This document shows positions 37,050-47,549 of a DNA stretch of 64,000 nucleotides, in pieces (position 1 is the stretch's first letter; the number at the start of each line of letters is the position of its first letter). Below the pieces are notes generated by a model, which was not told the DNA's origin, did no database searches, and worked only from the letters and a program-made list of their open reading frames with translations. Both the position numbers and the translations under genes were made by a program. Source of the DNA: Cristatella mucedo (taxonomy: Eukaryota; Bryozoa; Phylactolaemata; Cristatellidae); NCBI GenBank assembly GCA_009760855.2, contig WPIO01000008.1, forward strand, positions 10,514,501 to 10,578,500. The letters run 5' to 3'.

Positions 37050-38015
37050 TTTGATAATCCTGACATTAATAATAACACGTATGCACATAGCATTCCAAAA
37101 GAAGTACAGCTCTTTCTGTGCCCCTTTACATTTGCTATATAGGAAGCAACTTAACCAATTAGAGATAAGCATGCATGGTGACAGCGAGCGTACATAAAGT
37201 ACATAAAGGACTTTTAACAAGGACCCTGAAAATGTTGTGAGGAACATGTGCATTTTTAGCTTTTTCTTCTTAAATGTCCTCAAGTCAGGGGATGTAGTGA
37301 CTTCAGTCGGGAGTGAGTTCCGAGCAGAGGGAGAACACGAACTAAAGACACGGTATCTAAACTTATTTGGTGTTGGTTCGAGGCACAGCTAACCAGTTTG
37401 TGTCAGAAGAGCATGTACGATAATTGACCTGATTAGGAAGTAGTTGGGATAGTTAGGGTTGGGACAAGAGAAAGAAGGGAACTAAAAGTGAATGACAAAA
37501 CCCTGGAGTCAATTTGATCCTTTATGGGGAACCAGTGCAGATCGGTAAGAAGTGGTGCAATGTGACAACTGTTTCGCTCACGACAGACTGCAGAGATTGG
37601 CACCATCTATGGCGCCTGATTGCACAGGCCCAAAGACATGTGCGCAGTAACTTACAGACGTCGATAAGGAATGTCACGAATACACGGGCTAACTTGGATG
37701 AAATATCGCTGTTTACACGGGCCCGAATTCCTGCAACGTTAAAAGCAACTGAAAGTAGGGAAACTGTGGAGGTGACGCAGTCATCTAGTAAAAGGTCCTT
37801 TTGGAGCAGGACGCACAGACTGCATGCAGCTTCTAGAGGAGATATTCTGCCCGACCCCATGCTGGGGGTTAGGCTATCCAATTTCTGTGTAACATCGGTT
37901 TGCCCCTCCCTAGTAACATGGTTTTATTGTCATTTAATGTAGGCAAGTTTGTTGCCATCCGAGAGCAGATGTCAGCGACACGTGCAGCAACGAAAGTAAT
38001 ACATCGGATGATCGG
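37050..38015 (-). pseudogene. LINE fragment, RT C-terminal part to 3' end
   Basis: Minus-strand remnants include ADICSRMATNLPTLNDNKTM near 37915-37975, then DDCVTSTVSLLSVAFNVAGI and SKLARVFVTFLIDVCKLLRT at about 37630-37800, and the 3' end near 37065-37140. Frameshifted. Confidence 0.75.
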
Positions 38016-38224
38016 ATGCTGGTAGGCATCATGGCTTCTCTGTGAGCATAGCAAGCAATTTGGGCATTCATCGTTTGAGGCAGCAAGTCAGACGATTTGC
38101 ACCTCGTGCTGCTGCAGGCATAAATGCTTCAGGGCTCCGAAGCTTGGTAATTGATCGAATGAAGCAACTACGACAACCCAGCTGAAAATATCTCGCTGAG
38201 CCTGAGCATATTGAGAGATTTGGG

Positions 38225-38335
38225 TAAAGTGCGCGTGCTTCACAGCCCTGGTCGTGGGTTCAAGGGTCGTGGGTCCAAGTCCCTGCTTTATTGCTTTAGC
38301 AAGTGGGTGAAAAAAGTTAAGGCTCTTCTCCTGCT
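38225..38335 (+). mobile_element. SINE-B relic
   Basis: CGTGGGTTCAAGGGTCGTGG and GTTAAGGCTCTTCTCCTGC resemble the SINE-B body. Confidence 0.45.
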
Positions 38336-39345
38336 ACACATTGCTGCATGCATTGATGACATCCACACATGGACGGCAGCAAACTTTCTTAAATTGAATG
38401 ATGATAAAACCAACTTACTGGTTATGGGCAAACCAAGTGCGATTCAGAAATTGGTAAAGCTAAAGCTCGAAATCGACTGAGTCAGCACATCTCCTGTTGA
38501 ATCTGCACGAAATCTAGGTGCCATGTTCCAAAGTGACCTTTTCTTTGACGACCGCTTCAGCTCCACAATTAAGACGGTGCACTTTCAGCTACATAACATT
38601 GTTAAAATTCGGGCTTATTTAGGCAGAGATATCATATCTAAATTGGTCCGTGCATTTGTGACTCTTGACTTCCGTAACTCACTGCTTGCTCTTCTTCCAG
38701 CCTGTGCACTCGGGCACTGACAGCTGTGCAAAACTCTACATCCAGGCTTGTCTTTTGTTAGCTTTGCAGTTGTACATTACACCACTTCTCGCCGACCTGC
38801 ACTGGCTCCCAGTCAAGCAATGCACCGACTTAAAGGTTTTGTCACTCACTTTCAGGTCCTTTTATTTTTTTGCTCCAGCCTACCTATCAGATCTACTTCC
38901 CCACCAGGCTAAGCATCGTACCACCTGCTTTTCGGAATCCAACTGTGAACCCATACAACGTACGAATATCAAATCCTTTGGAGACCGTGCCTTTAGTTCG
39001 TATGCTCCCAAAGCCTTGAACTCACTCCCGACCTGTGTCATTATATCTACCGACTTGTCCACATTTAAAAAGAAACTAAAAACGTGTCTATTTATCACAG
39101 CATTTAGTGGGTCCCTGCGATTCATCCTATATGTGCTTATTCGTGCTGACACTGTGTGTACTGCCACTAACTAAACGTGTATTCTGACCCTGTGCATGTC
39201 ACCCATAACCATGTTATTTTTGTTGTTTATTGAGCATGCTACCACTAACCATTCGATAGTGCTTCCTTTGCATCTATTGTAAGTTGCCTAGAAAGAGATT
39301 GAGTCCTCTGAGGGTGCTATACCAAATATACTATTATTATTATTC
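38336..39345 (+). pseudogene. LINE fragment, RT C-terminal part to (ATT)n tail
   Basis: Plus-strand remnants in order: IDDIHTWTAANFLKLNDDKT, STIKTVHFQLHNIVKIRAYL, ADLHWLPVKQCTDLKVLSLT, FAPAYLSDLLPHQAKHRTTC, IKSFGDRAFSSYAPKALNSL, then the complete 3' end with TATTATTATTATT. With the minus copy at 37.05-38.0 kb it forms a head-to-head inverted pair. It is the most complete C-terminal coding region in the window. Confidence 0.9.
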
Positions 39346-40408
39346 CATATACGTATTTCCGTCGGTAACTCCACAAAACTACACAGACTAAAATGGGCAT
39401 TGTGCAAGAGATTTTTCTATAGTGTAGTCAAAGCCCTTGCGAATTTCGGTATACATTCGTTAGCCAAGTGAATTGATCACACGAAACAAAGACGAAGTGA
39501 GAAGCATAGCTGAGTCCGGAGAGCAGTTGAGGTGGTGACTAGCATAAATAGAGATTCGGGACAGCTGGACAAGATTTGCCAAAGTCGGCAACAGGAGAGT
39601 AGTGACATTGTGTAAGAATTGTGGAAGCGAGTTCCACAGTCTCGGACCTACAGAGCAAAAGCTTCTGTCGCCAACGGTCTTTAAGCAGAGGAACAGGAAC
39701 AGCTAATTTATTGTCGATACGGAACCTAATGGACCCATACAAATACATGTATATATATATATATGTGTATATATATATACATGTATATATATATACATGT
39801 ATTGTATGTATGCATATATTATATGTATGCATATATTAATATATGTATTATACATATGTGTGCGTACATTTATACATTGAGGGAAACATATTTTCCTGAA
39901 ATTCCTGCTTAAGGCTCTTCTGCCGATATAATAATGAGGCTGCTGTTAAATCAGCGAACCTTTTTTGAATTAGATGAAGTACTGACAGCCACGGGGTGAC
40001 AGTAACCGTGAACATGAACAATTTAACAAACAATTAAAGAACTATCCAAAAGGCCGGCTCAGTCGGGCACGGCTGTAATGCTGGCTGCCACTGGGTGCCA
40101 CAGCCTCCGCTGGCTGCTAGGGGGTTCAGCATCCATTGCAGCTAGTTCAATGCTACGTCCCCAAAAGAGCAAAACGCTTTATAATCAAATCCTTCCGTGA
40201 ATGGTCAGCAGAAACTGCCACAGCACTTACTGTTGTTGGATTCATTCAGATGTGAAAACGTGGAACCTCAGGAGATAAAGATGGTGGCGAAGAGCCACGG
40301 TTCTCGTCTGGGCAGCAGCAGGCGATGCTCATAGGCAGGCTTGGCTTGGTGTAAGACAGGATGATGTGAGACAGAGACAGAGACAGAGAAAGAGAGAGAG
40401 ACAGAGAC

Positions 40409-40455
<47 letters not shown>

Positions 40456-41849
40456 GTTGCAGACAGTGGCAGACCGACAGACAGACCAAAAGGCAGACAG
40501 AGGCAGAGAGAGACTGAGAAAGAGAGACAGAGAGTGAGAAAGAATCGCTTTGGCATGCTCCGGCAGGCTTTTCTCAGTAGCTGGTAGCTGCAGTCAATGA
40601 GGTCTGCACACTTTCTCTTTAAACCACCTCATCCATCTCACTTGATCTCTGCCCTCGCTATGACAGCACCACTAGGAGCACTGTTGGTGAAACGTGGAGC
40701 TCACTTCAGCAGCAGCAGCTCATGCTCGTGCCTGATGCAGCTCCACTGCCGACTGGGGAGATGTTCTGTCCGGCCAACGCTTGCAGCTATGACTCCGCCC
40801 ACACGCCCTCCCTCGAAAATCCATCTCACTCACCACTCATCACGTCAGAGATGCATCGAAGGTGAGGCTGAGCACTCGAGGGACCGCCTTCATCGGTAAC
40901 GACTCGCCAGTACGAGAAGACCAGATGCTGTAGTGCTGCCGAGGCTTAGTATTTTACGGCCAAATGAGTGTAGATCAACCGGAGGTAGCAACGTGTCTTG
41001 GACCAGTTAAACCACCACTAGTGCCTTCGGCTAGATGGACTTACTGCTCATAACCAAGCTGCTTTGTAACTGATGTCCAAAGCTCAACTTCCCTACAGTC
41101 TCGTCCACGGCAATGCACGGCATTGCAGCGCTCACAGCTAAGCACGGCAGCCGCAAGGCAGCTGCCGTACAGGACGTTTGCTGTCATTGCAGGCAGTGGT
41201 GATAGCCATCATAGCTCTTCTGCCACTATATAATTGTGGCTGTTAAAATAGCATAATTATTATTTTATCACTTTTACCCTTGGCTACGAACGAAGCTGCA
41301 CAAATTACCGATAACGATCGAAAAGAGTATTCCCCCCCCACACAAGGCTAACCATGAATGGATCGACACCCCCTCCTCCCAGTTCCGGCAGCGACCACCG
41401 AACTCGAACCTGAGAACTTCTTACTTTGCACCGAAACCTGTGGATGCTTGCATGCATGCGGCGCCGCCACCGGAGCTCAGCCCAAAGTGTAGAGAGCCGG
41501 GAGCAGCTAGCGAGTATCCATCCTACCACCGCCGGCAGCTTTCCAATTCTCCCCAAAGAGACTAGCTAGGCTGACCTGCAACCGTCCGAGGCCCCAAGGA
41601 AACCTTCAGCCACCAGCTGACAGGTACCCTAGGCAGGTGACCTCACTCTGACCCCCACTACCACTAACCGCGACCGGGATGCCAGCATCCAGTCCCATAT
41701 GTTGATGGCAGCACTGGAATGTCAAAAGAAGGTTACACACAGCTCTTTTAACAGACTTGTAGCCGACTTTGACAGGCCAGCCGAAATCAACTAGCTGCTC
41801 ATGCAGAGAAGAAGGCTGATGCAGAAATGCCAGTTGGCTCATCAGCCTA
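39346..41849. other. Repeat-rich interval, no gene recognised
   Basis: Holds an imperfect (TA)n/TATACATG tract at 39748-39860, a SINE-B 3' fragment at about 39905-39955, a (CAGA)n tract at 40372-40465, and a SINE-B 3' fragment at about 41180-41265. TGGCAGCACTGGAAT at 41706-41720 repeats an element of the actin C and D promoters. Open frames here show no conservation. Confidence 0.55.
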
Positions 41850-42028
41850 CGAGCATCACTCCAGCTAAGCACTGCTCATGATCCTATCACAACTGCTGCA
41901 GCCTCCTGCTCACTGCTTCCAGACAAAGGCGTTTATTCGGCAACCCAGTTCCAATATTAAGCCACACAGGCCCTACCCAACAATAGCAACAACACTGCTG
42001 GTCAGCCAATGGTAGCACTGGCTCTCAG

Positions 42029-42047
42029 CCAATGGCAGCACTGGAAT
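42029..42047 (+). promoter_or_regulatory. Actin C upstream CCAAT and TGGCAGCACTGGAAT
   Basis: CCAATGGCAGCACTGGAAT lies 168 bp before the ATG and is identical in the actin D promoter. The TATA box of actin D is replaced here by CAAATGCAAATAAATTATGA at 42098-42117, which contains an octamer-like ATGCAAAT. Confidence 0.5.
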
Positions 42048-42196
42048 ATCGTTTTGTAGAAGTAGCCGGTTAATCCGGTTCCCTTGTCACTCAGTCCAAA
42101 TGCAAATAAATTATGACTCTTTGTTCGACAGCACGTGCTGGGTTTTCGGGTTTCCAAGTAGCAGCTGAGCTGCTTTAATACCGGTCTGAAATATCG

Positions 42197-43742
42197 ATGG
42201 ACAGATCTGTATTGGTCGTCGACAATGGATCCGACACGTGCAAGGCTGGTTTTGCCGGCGACGACGCTCCAAAAGCAATCTTTCCGTCGATTGTCGGCCA
42301 CCCGAAAAACACGGTCAGTAGCTGGACGCTAGCAATTCAACATCCGACCACCAGGTCACCCATCTGTTAGTGCCATTCCCTGAAGACTGTACTAAGCAAC
42401 CAGCCTAGCCAGTTTCGTTTTCGTCAGGTGCATATATAAAGTGCCTCGAGAAAGATTTAGTTTTCTGAGGACGCTACATAAATGCATCGCAACTGTAATT
42501 ATAATCTAATTATTATTGCGCCTGGTTGCACTTGATGTAAATCTGGCCATAGCGTGTAAATTTGCCATTTCCAGTCCGTTGAGAGGTTTGTGGGTGCTGC
42601 TGGATGCCGTGTCGTTTTCAAACCGGGGTTTTACATGCAACGCTCAGGTTACAGACTATAGTACGCAAGCCCTGCACTTGCCTATCGTTTGAGAAAAGCT
42701 GAACACTAATTTCTTGCTCTAGGACGCGATGGTCAAGCTGGGTAAGGACAGCTACGTAGGAGCCGAAGCAAGGAGGGAGCAAAGTCTTCTGAGACTGAAG
42801 TGTCCCATTGGGTACGGCTTCGTCACCGACTGGGACGACATGGTGAAGATCTGGCACTACACGTTCTACAACGAGCTGCGTGTTGCTCCCGAGGAGCACC
42901 CCGTCCTGCTCACCGAGGCTCCTCTCAACCCGAAAGCCAACAGGGAGAAGATGACCCAGATCATGTTCGAGACCTTCAACACACCCGCAATGTACGTCGC
43001 CATTCAGGCAGCGCTGTCGCTGTATGCATCCGGCCGAACGACAGGTATTGTGCTCGACTCTGGCAATGGCCTCACGCACACGGTTCCCATACATGCAGGC
43101 TATGCTTTGCCGGATTCTATTCTGCGTCTTGACCTGGCTGGCCGTGATCTTACCGACTACCTGATGAAGATCCTTACCGAGCGTGGCGACTCTTTCACCA
43201 CGACTGCCGAGCGTGAGATCGTGCGTGATATTAAGGAGAAGCTGTGCTACGTGGCTCTCGACTTCGAGAACGAGATGAACACGGCTGCCAACAGCTCATC
43301 TCTGGAGAAGAGCTACGAGCTGCCCGACGGTCAGGTGATCACGATCGGCAACGAGAGGTTCTGTTGCCCCGAGGCTCTGTTCCAGCCATCCTTCTTGGGC
43401 ATGGAGTCAGCAGGCATCCACGAGACGACGTACAACTCGATCATGAAGTGCGACGTCGACATCCGCGAGGATCTGTATGCCAACATTGTGCTATCTGGTG
43501 GCACAACGATGTATCCTGGCATTGCTGATCGCATGCAGAAGGAGATCACTGCTCTGGCACCAAGCACGGTAAAGATCAAGATTATTGCACCCCCTGAGAG
43601 GAAGTACTCGGTCTGGATCGGTGGCTCGATTCTTGCTTCGCTGTCGACGTTCCAGCAGATGTGGATCAGCAAGCAGGAGTACGACGAGTCGGGCCCAAGC
43701 ATCGTTCACCGAAAATGTAGTCAGAGCCCTTTGTCACTATAG
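42197..43742 (+). CDS. Actin C, highly divergent actin paralogue
   Basis: Exon 1 is 42197-42313 and exon 2 is 42723-43742. The 409-bp phase-0 intron (ACG|GTCAGT...GCTCTAG|GAC) is at the common position. The product is 378 residues. The N-terminus [14 protein letters not shown] lacks the acidic cluster. Key changes (skeletal numbering): Gly15 to Asp in the phosphate loop, Asp157 to Asn in the second loop, His73 to Tyr with Glu72 to Gly, Tyr69 to Cys, Arg62 to Gln, Asp56 to Ala, a one-residue deletion at Gln49 with Gly46Lys and Met47Leu in the D-loop, and His173 to Asp. Asp11, Ser14, Gln137, Asp154 and His161 remain. The C-terminus reads RKC then SQSPLSL instead of RKCF. From about residue 90 on, apart from scattered changes in the second phosphate loop and at 166-175, it is close to canonical. 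The frame is fully open, so it may encode a non-polymerising or weakly nucleotide-binding actin; early pseudogenisation is the alternative. Confidence 0.85.
42425..42515 (+). mobile_element. LINE/SINE tail inside the actin C intron
   Basis: AAGTGCCTCGAGAAAGATTT, TTTTCTGAGGACGCTACATA, then an A/T-rich TTATTATT end. The same insertion is in the actin D intron at 56045-56135. Confidence 0.8.
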
Positions 43743-43775
43743 ACTGTGCTGCAAAACGGTGCTGGAAGAAGTTCT

Positions 43776-43830
43776 GCTGGTAGCCTTAAGAGCTCTTTTG
43801 CTGCTGCACAAAAAAAGGGCTGTTAGATGG
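43776..43830 (+). mobile_element. SINE-B fragment just after the actin C stop
   Basis: CTGGTAGCCTTAAGAGCTCT and CACAAAAAAAGGGCTGTTAG align with the SINE-B 3' half. The matching place in the actin D block has no such sequence and holds a poly(A) signal instead. Confidence 0.6.
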
Positions 43831-44602
43831 AAAACAAATTTATTGTGTAAGATGCCACTCGTCGATGTTTTAAAAAGATTCTTCTCAAGCAGTCTTGATG
43901 GCTCATGCACTAGTTCAAAGGCAGCAGGTCCAATTACTTTTGCATGATGCCACCAATCGATGTTCTAATTAAATCCCTTGATAGCTACCTAATCCCAAAG
44001 TTCAAAAGTATTAAACAACATGTGAGTAGAACTTACTGAGCAAGTATATCAAAGCAATTTTTATGTAAGCATGATCAATCATCTGAGGGTGAATGCTAAC
44101 CGATTCCAAACCAACCCATCGAAAAATAAACTGATAAAAACAGTTCATGTGGATTTCTTACATGTCAGAATGATAGCCTTTGTACCAACAATCATATACT
44201 TACACTGTATTCATAATAAATTACCTTTTGAAGTTAAAAGGTGTTATCTGGCGCCAGGTGTACGTATCAGTTGACCATTACTTGGCATCACTGGCCAGAA
44301 GGCTTACTTGACAGCCTAGTTTCGACGGCTGAGACAGTGCTCAGCGGCATTGAAGCTTGGAGGCCAAGCTGAGCTGTAGTGATGCGTTGCACTATGGCAA
44401 GGGTTTAACAAGGGGACCTTATACTAGTGCAAGCTGCATCGGGCAACATTTAGGGTTGGAGACAGGAGAGCAGGGCAGATAGATGTGCATGCTAATTGAG
44501 CTGGTAGGCCACCTCATATTGCTTGATCATGCTTGAATTACTGCATGTGGTAGTACAATGCCAGTCAGAGACTTGACACCCGGTGCCAATAATAATAATA
44601 AT

Positions 44603-45068
44603 ACAGTCTACCCCTTACTTATGAAATAGACAGGCACCGAAAACCTGTCGTGAATCAAAAGTCGAGAATGGTATGCGATAACCTTGACTATCCACAAGCA
44701 TAGCTGTCAGATATCGTTTCTTTCCTTCTGTTCGCAGCTTTGTCAAATTTACTGATGGCTTTCAGATTTGCAAAGTTCTCCAAGATACATTTTTATTTTC
44801 GATTTTTGCATGACCCACTAACCACATTTGCATGCTGACCCTGTGCATGTCACCCCTAACCATGTTATTCATTTTGTTTGTTTTTTAAACATGATTTTAC
44901 TTACCATTTAATTGCATTTCCCTTTGCAGCAAATGTAAAGCACCTACAAAGAGATTAAGTTCTCTGAGGGCGCTTTATCAAGTACATTATTATTATTATT
45001 ATGACCGTGGTCGAGTTCGTACCTCCAAATTTTCGTAAGTCGAACAGTCGTAAGTGCGAGCTGACTGT
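44603..45068. mobile_element. Possible Tigger/mariner-like element with nested LINE
   Basis: CAGTCTACCCCTTACTTATG at 44606 and, on the minus strand, CAGTCAGCTCGCACTTACGA from about 45066 form imperfect inverted ends, followed inward by TTCGACTTACGAA-type sequence. A plus-strand LINE 3' end is nested at 44812-45001. The left end is also present at the edge of the actin D block (58208). Confidence 0.4.
44812..45001 (+). mobile_element. LINE 3' end
   Basis: ACCACATTTGCATGCTGACC, GCAAATGTAAAGCACCTACA, TCTCTGAGGGCGCTTTATCA and (TTA)n. Confidence 0.85.
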
Positions 45069-45266
45069 GATGATTATAAGATATTCGCACAGCACCTAAA
45101 GAGACTAGGTCACATTCTAGGATGTAGTACTTCAAAGGAAGCCACTGCGCTTGTACTTCGGCAGTGAAGCTCAGCTTTTAACAGGCTCAGTGAGTTGCAC
45201 TTACGAGTCTTCCATGAATTGGAGAGAAAGAACCGGCAGGTACACAAAGTATGCGTTGCTAACAGG

Positions 45267-45700
45267 CTCCGAGCAAAGCAAAGGAGCAGCGAGTAGATCG
45301 TCACGAAAGTGCCTGGTCGGTACGAGGTAGCAGTGAGCAGCCGTGATGCTTCCGAAAGGCGAGGCCGAGAGCTGAGCTGCAGTGAGCCTTGCATGTCGGC
45401 AGCAGATAAAGAAGCTCACATCCTCAGCGTGACGAGGAGCCGATGATACAGCGACGTGCGTGCACGTGATACACGACTGAATTATTTCTTTGTACAAACA
45501 TCAATCAAGTGACAGGTTGAGTCAAACCTGTTGGGTTTCGATACCAAAAATGTAAACTTAGGTAAATATTTAAGCCACGTGATCCTCGGACGTATATTTC
45601 AAAGGAGGCAGAAGTGTCGGCGAAGCCAGGCTTGGCTAGCACATAACGAACGGTGGCTGCACATCAAATAGAAACTAAAATCCTTCTAACGGTCACAAGA
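45267..45700 (+). repeat. Duplicated 430-bp block, copy 2
   Basis: Counterpart of 34483-34925, same orientation. Confidence 0.85.
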
Positions 45701-46034
45701 ACAACTTATGGCTGATCTTCCTCTCACCAGCCGGCACAACCATTTTCCTCACAGCGAACGTTAGTCACTAGCCAACGTGTAGCAGCAGCAGACGCTACAA
45801 GTGTCTTGCTGCTGGCAACACTCACGTTGCTTCGATGATAGGCTGTCAGTAGCATGATACACGCGGTCTTGGCGCATTTTCGCAAAGGCGTGCTCAAACT
45901 TCACGACCCTCAGTTCAATCAGGCGTCCTTTATTGGGTGCTGCTGCAATTGCTATGCTCACGACAGACGAGCCTAGCGGCAGAGCTTTGCACCAACTGTA
46001 AGAGCCCGGTGGCACAGGCCGGTAGACCAGCAAG
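45701..46034. other. No gene recognised
   Basis: Ordinary sequence without motifs. The minus-strand 90-residue open frame here has no recognisable features. Confidence 0.5.
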
Positions 46035-46990
46035 CAGGGTCAGAAGTCGAGATGGGATGTCAGAAATGCACGGACCAATTTAGATGAGGTATACCTGTCC
46101 AAACAAGCCCGAATTTTAGCAATGTTATGTAGCTGAAAGTAGGTAGCTTTGACTGTGGAGCTTGTGTGGTCGTCCAACGAATGGTCAATTTGGAACAGAA
46201 CACTTAGATTTCGTGCACATTTAACAGACGGTTTGCTGGCAGGGCTGAGTTTGAGCTTTAGGTTTGTAGAGTTCAATACAAGTAGTTTAGTGGGTACGTT
46301 TATTAGCACAAAGCAGCACAGTGGGCTCCGGCTGTGAGGGCTGTCCTGAGGCCTCCAGAACTTGACAATCCTTAAGTCCCTGTCAGGAGATTATGACGTC
46401 GGAGGCTGCATTGCCTTGGTCTGCTGCAGCTTTTGTTTGCAGCCGGAGGTTGCTTCCTGCCACACGGGAAATCGTTGGCCCGATAATGGCCCTCGGTGGA
46501 ATGAAACTCATCCAGACAATGATGACAAATGGCAAGCAGGACTCTGAAGGTGTGGCAAAAAGGTCTCAGCTGGGCTTCGTGAAACAAAGCTGTGTTGCTG
46601 TTGCAACAGGCTTTCCAATTTCTGAATCTCACTTGGTTTGCCCATAATTTGTAAGTTGGTTTTATCACCCTTCAGTGTAAGAAGGTTTGCTACCTTCCAT
46701 GTGCAGATGTCATCGATACATGCAGCAATTTAACAGAATGTGACCTGCTGGAGGGCAGGGAAGGATCAATGCAAAAGTACAACAGAGTGTCCACTGCATA
46801 GTCGTTAAAGCATAATCTGAGCTTGACGATCGCATCGGCAAGAGATAGTGTATACACTGTGAAAAGAAGTGGACCGAGCCCTGAGGTACCCCATACTTCA
46901 GTTGTTCCTCTGATGATCTTTGTATGGTCAAATCAATACTCTGGAGTCTCCCACTGAGATAGGACCCGAACCATTGCAGTGCTGTCTAGG
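46035..46990 (-). pseudogene. LINE reverse transcriptase fragment, interrupted
   Basis: Minus-strand blocks: LKYGVPQGSV near 46870-46900 (RT motif), the downstream DDIC..AANLLTLK region near 46680-46720, then SSTVKATYFQLHNIAKIRAC and SKLVRAFLTSHLDF at 46040-46170. A segment of about 300 bp at 46335-46610 does not match the LINE and is probably a later insertion of unknown type. Confidence 0.75.
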
Positions 46991-47549
46991 CAAGGGACAC
47001 CCATAGCCGGGCTGCCGCACAGGTTATTCTCAGATACGATCAAATAATGAAACGAAAAGAATTTTCAGTGCTTAGTAAAATTTTTTAGCCATACGAGAAA
47101 CACATGCCAAGTATTGCTGGGATGGAAAGATTCTGTTTTGTTTCTTCGTTGATGAAAAAAGCTGAACGTCCATGTAAGAATAATTTTATTAAGTTACGTT
47201 TACACGCACCAGAAGAGGTTATGCATTAAGCCCAGCTAGAAATATAAAAGTTTCTATGCATATAGAGCTTATGCATACAGAGAGAATGAAAATGGAGAGC
47301 TTCGACCATATGTAAGATTGCCAAGAATGGGCTTAATCCTTAAACTTGTTAAGACAGCCAATCATGTGAAGACTATAAGAGCATGCCTGCGTAAGAGCAT
47401 TGGGTGAAAATTTGAAAAATCTTCAAGCTGCATTCGTGGTATTTCAATTGTATGGATTACTTGACAATGTCGTATGGAGCACATGCATGCACCACCTGTG
47501 GTTGACCTTGGAGCATCGATTCAGATGCCGCTCAGCAATGGTGCTAGAG
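46991..47549. other. No gene recognised
   Basis: AT-rich, no coding or repeat signal seen. Confidence 0.5.

Larger units (their letters stand above)
41850..44625 (+). repeat. Actin C duplication block
   Basis: Homologous to 55480-58222 along its length: promoter region, exon 1, intron including a LINE tail, exon 2, 3' flank and a downstream marker (CGGCTGAGACAGTG ... GAGACAGGAGAGCAGGGCAG). The copies differ by substitutions and small indels. Confidence 0.9.
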
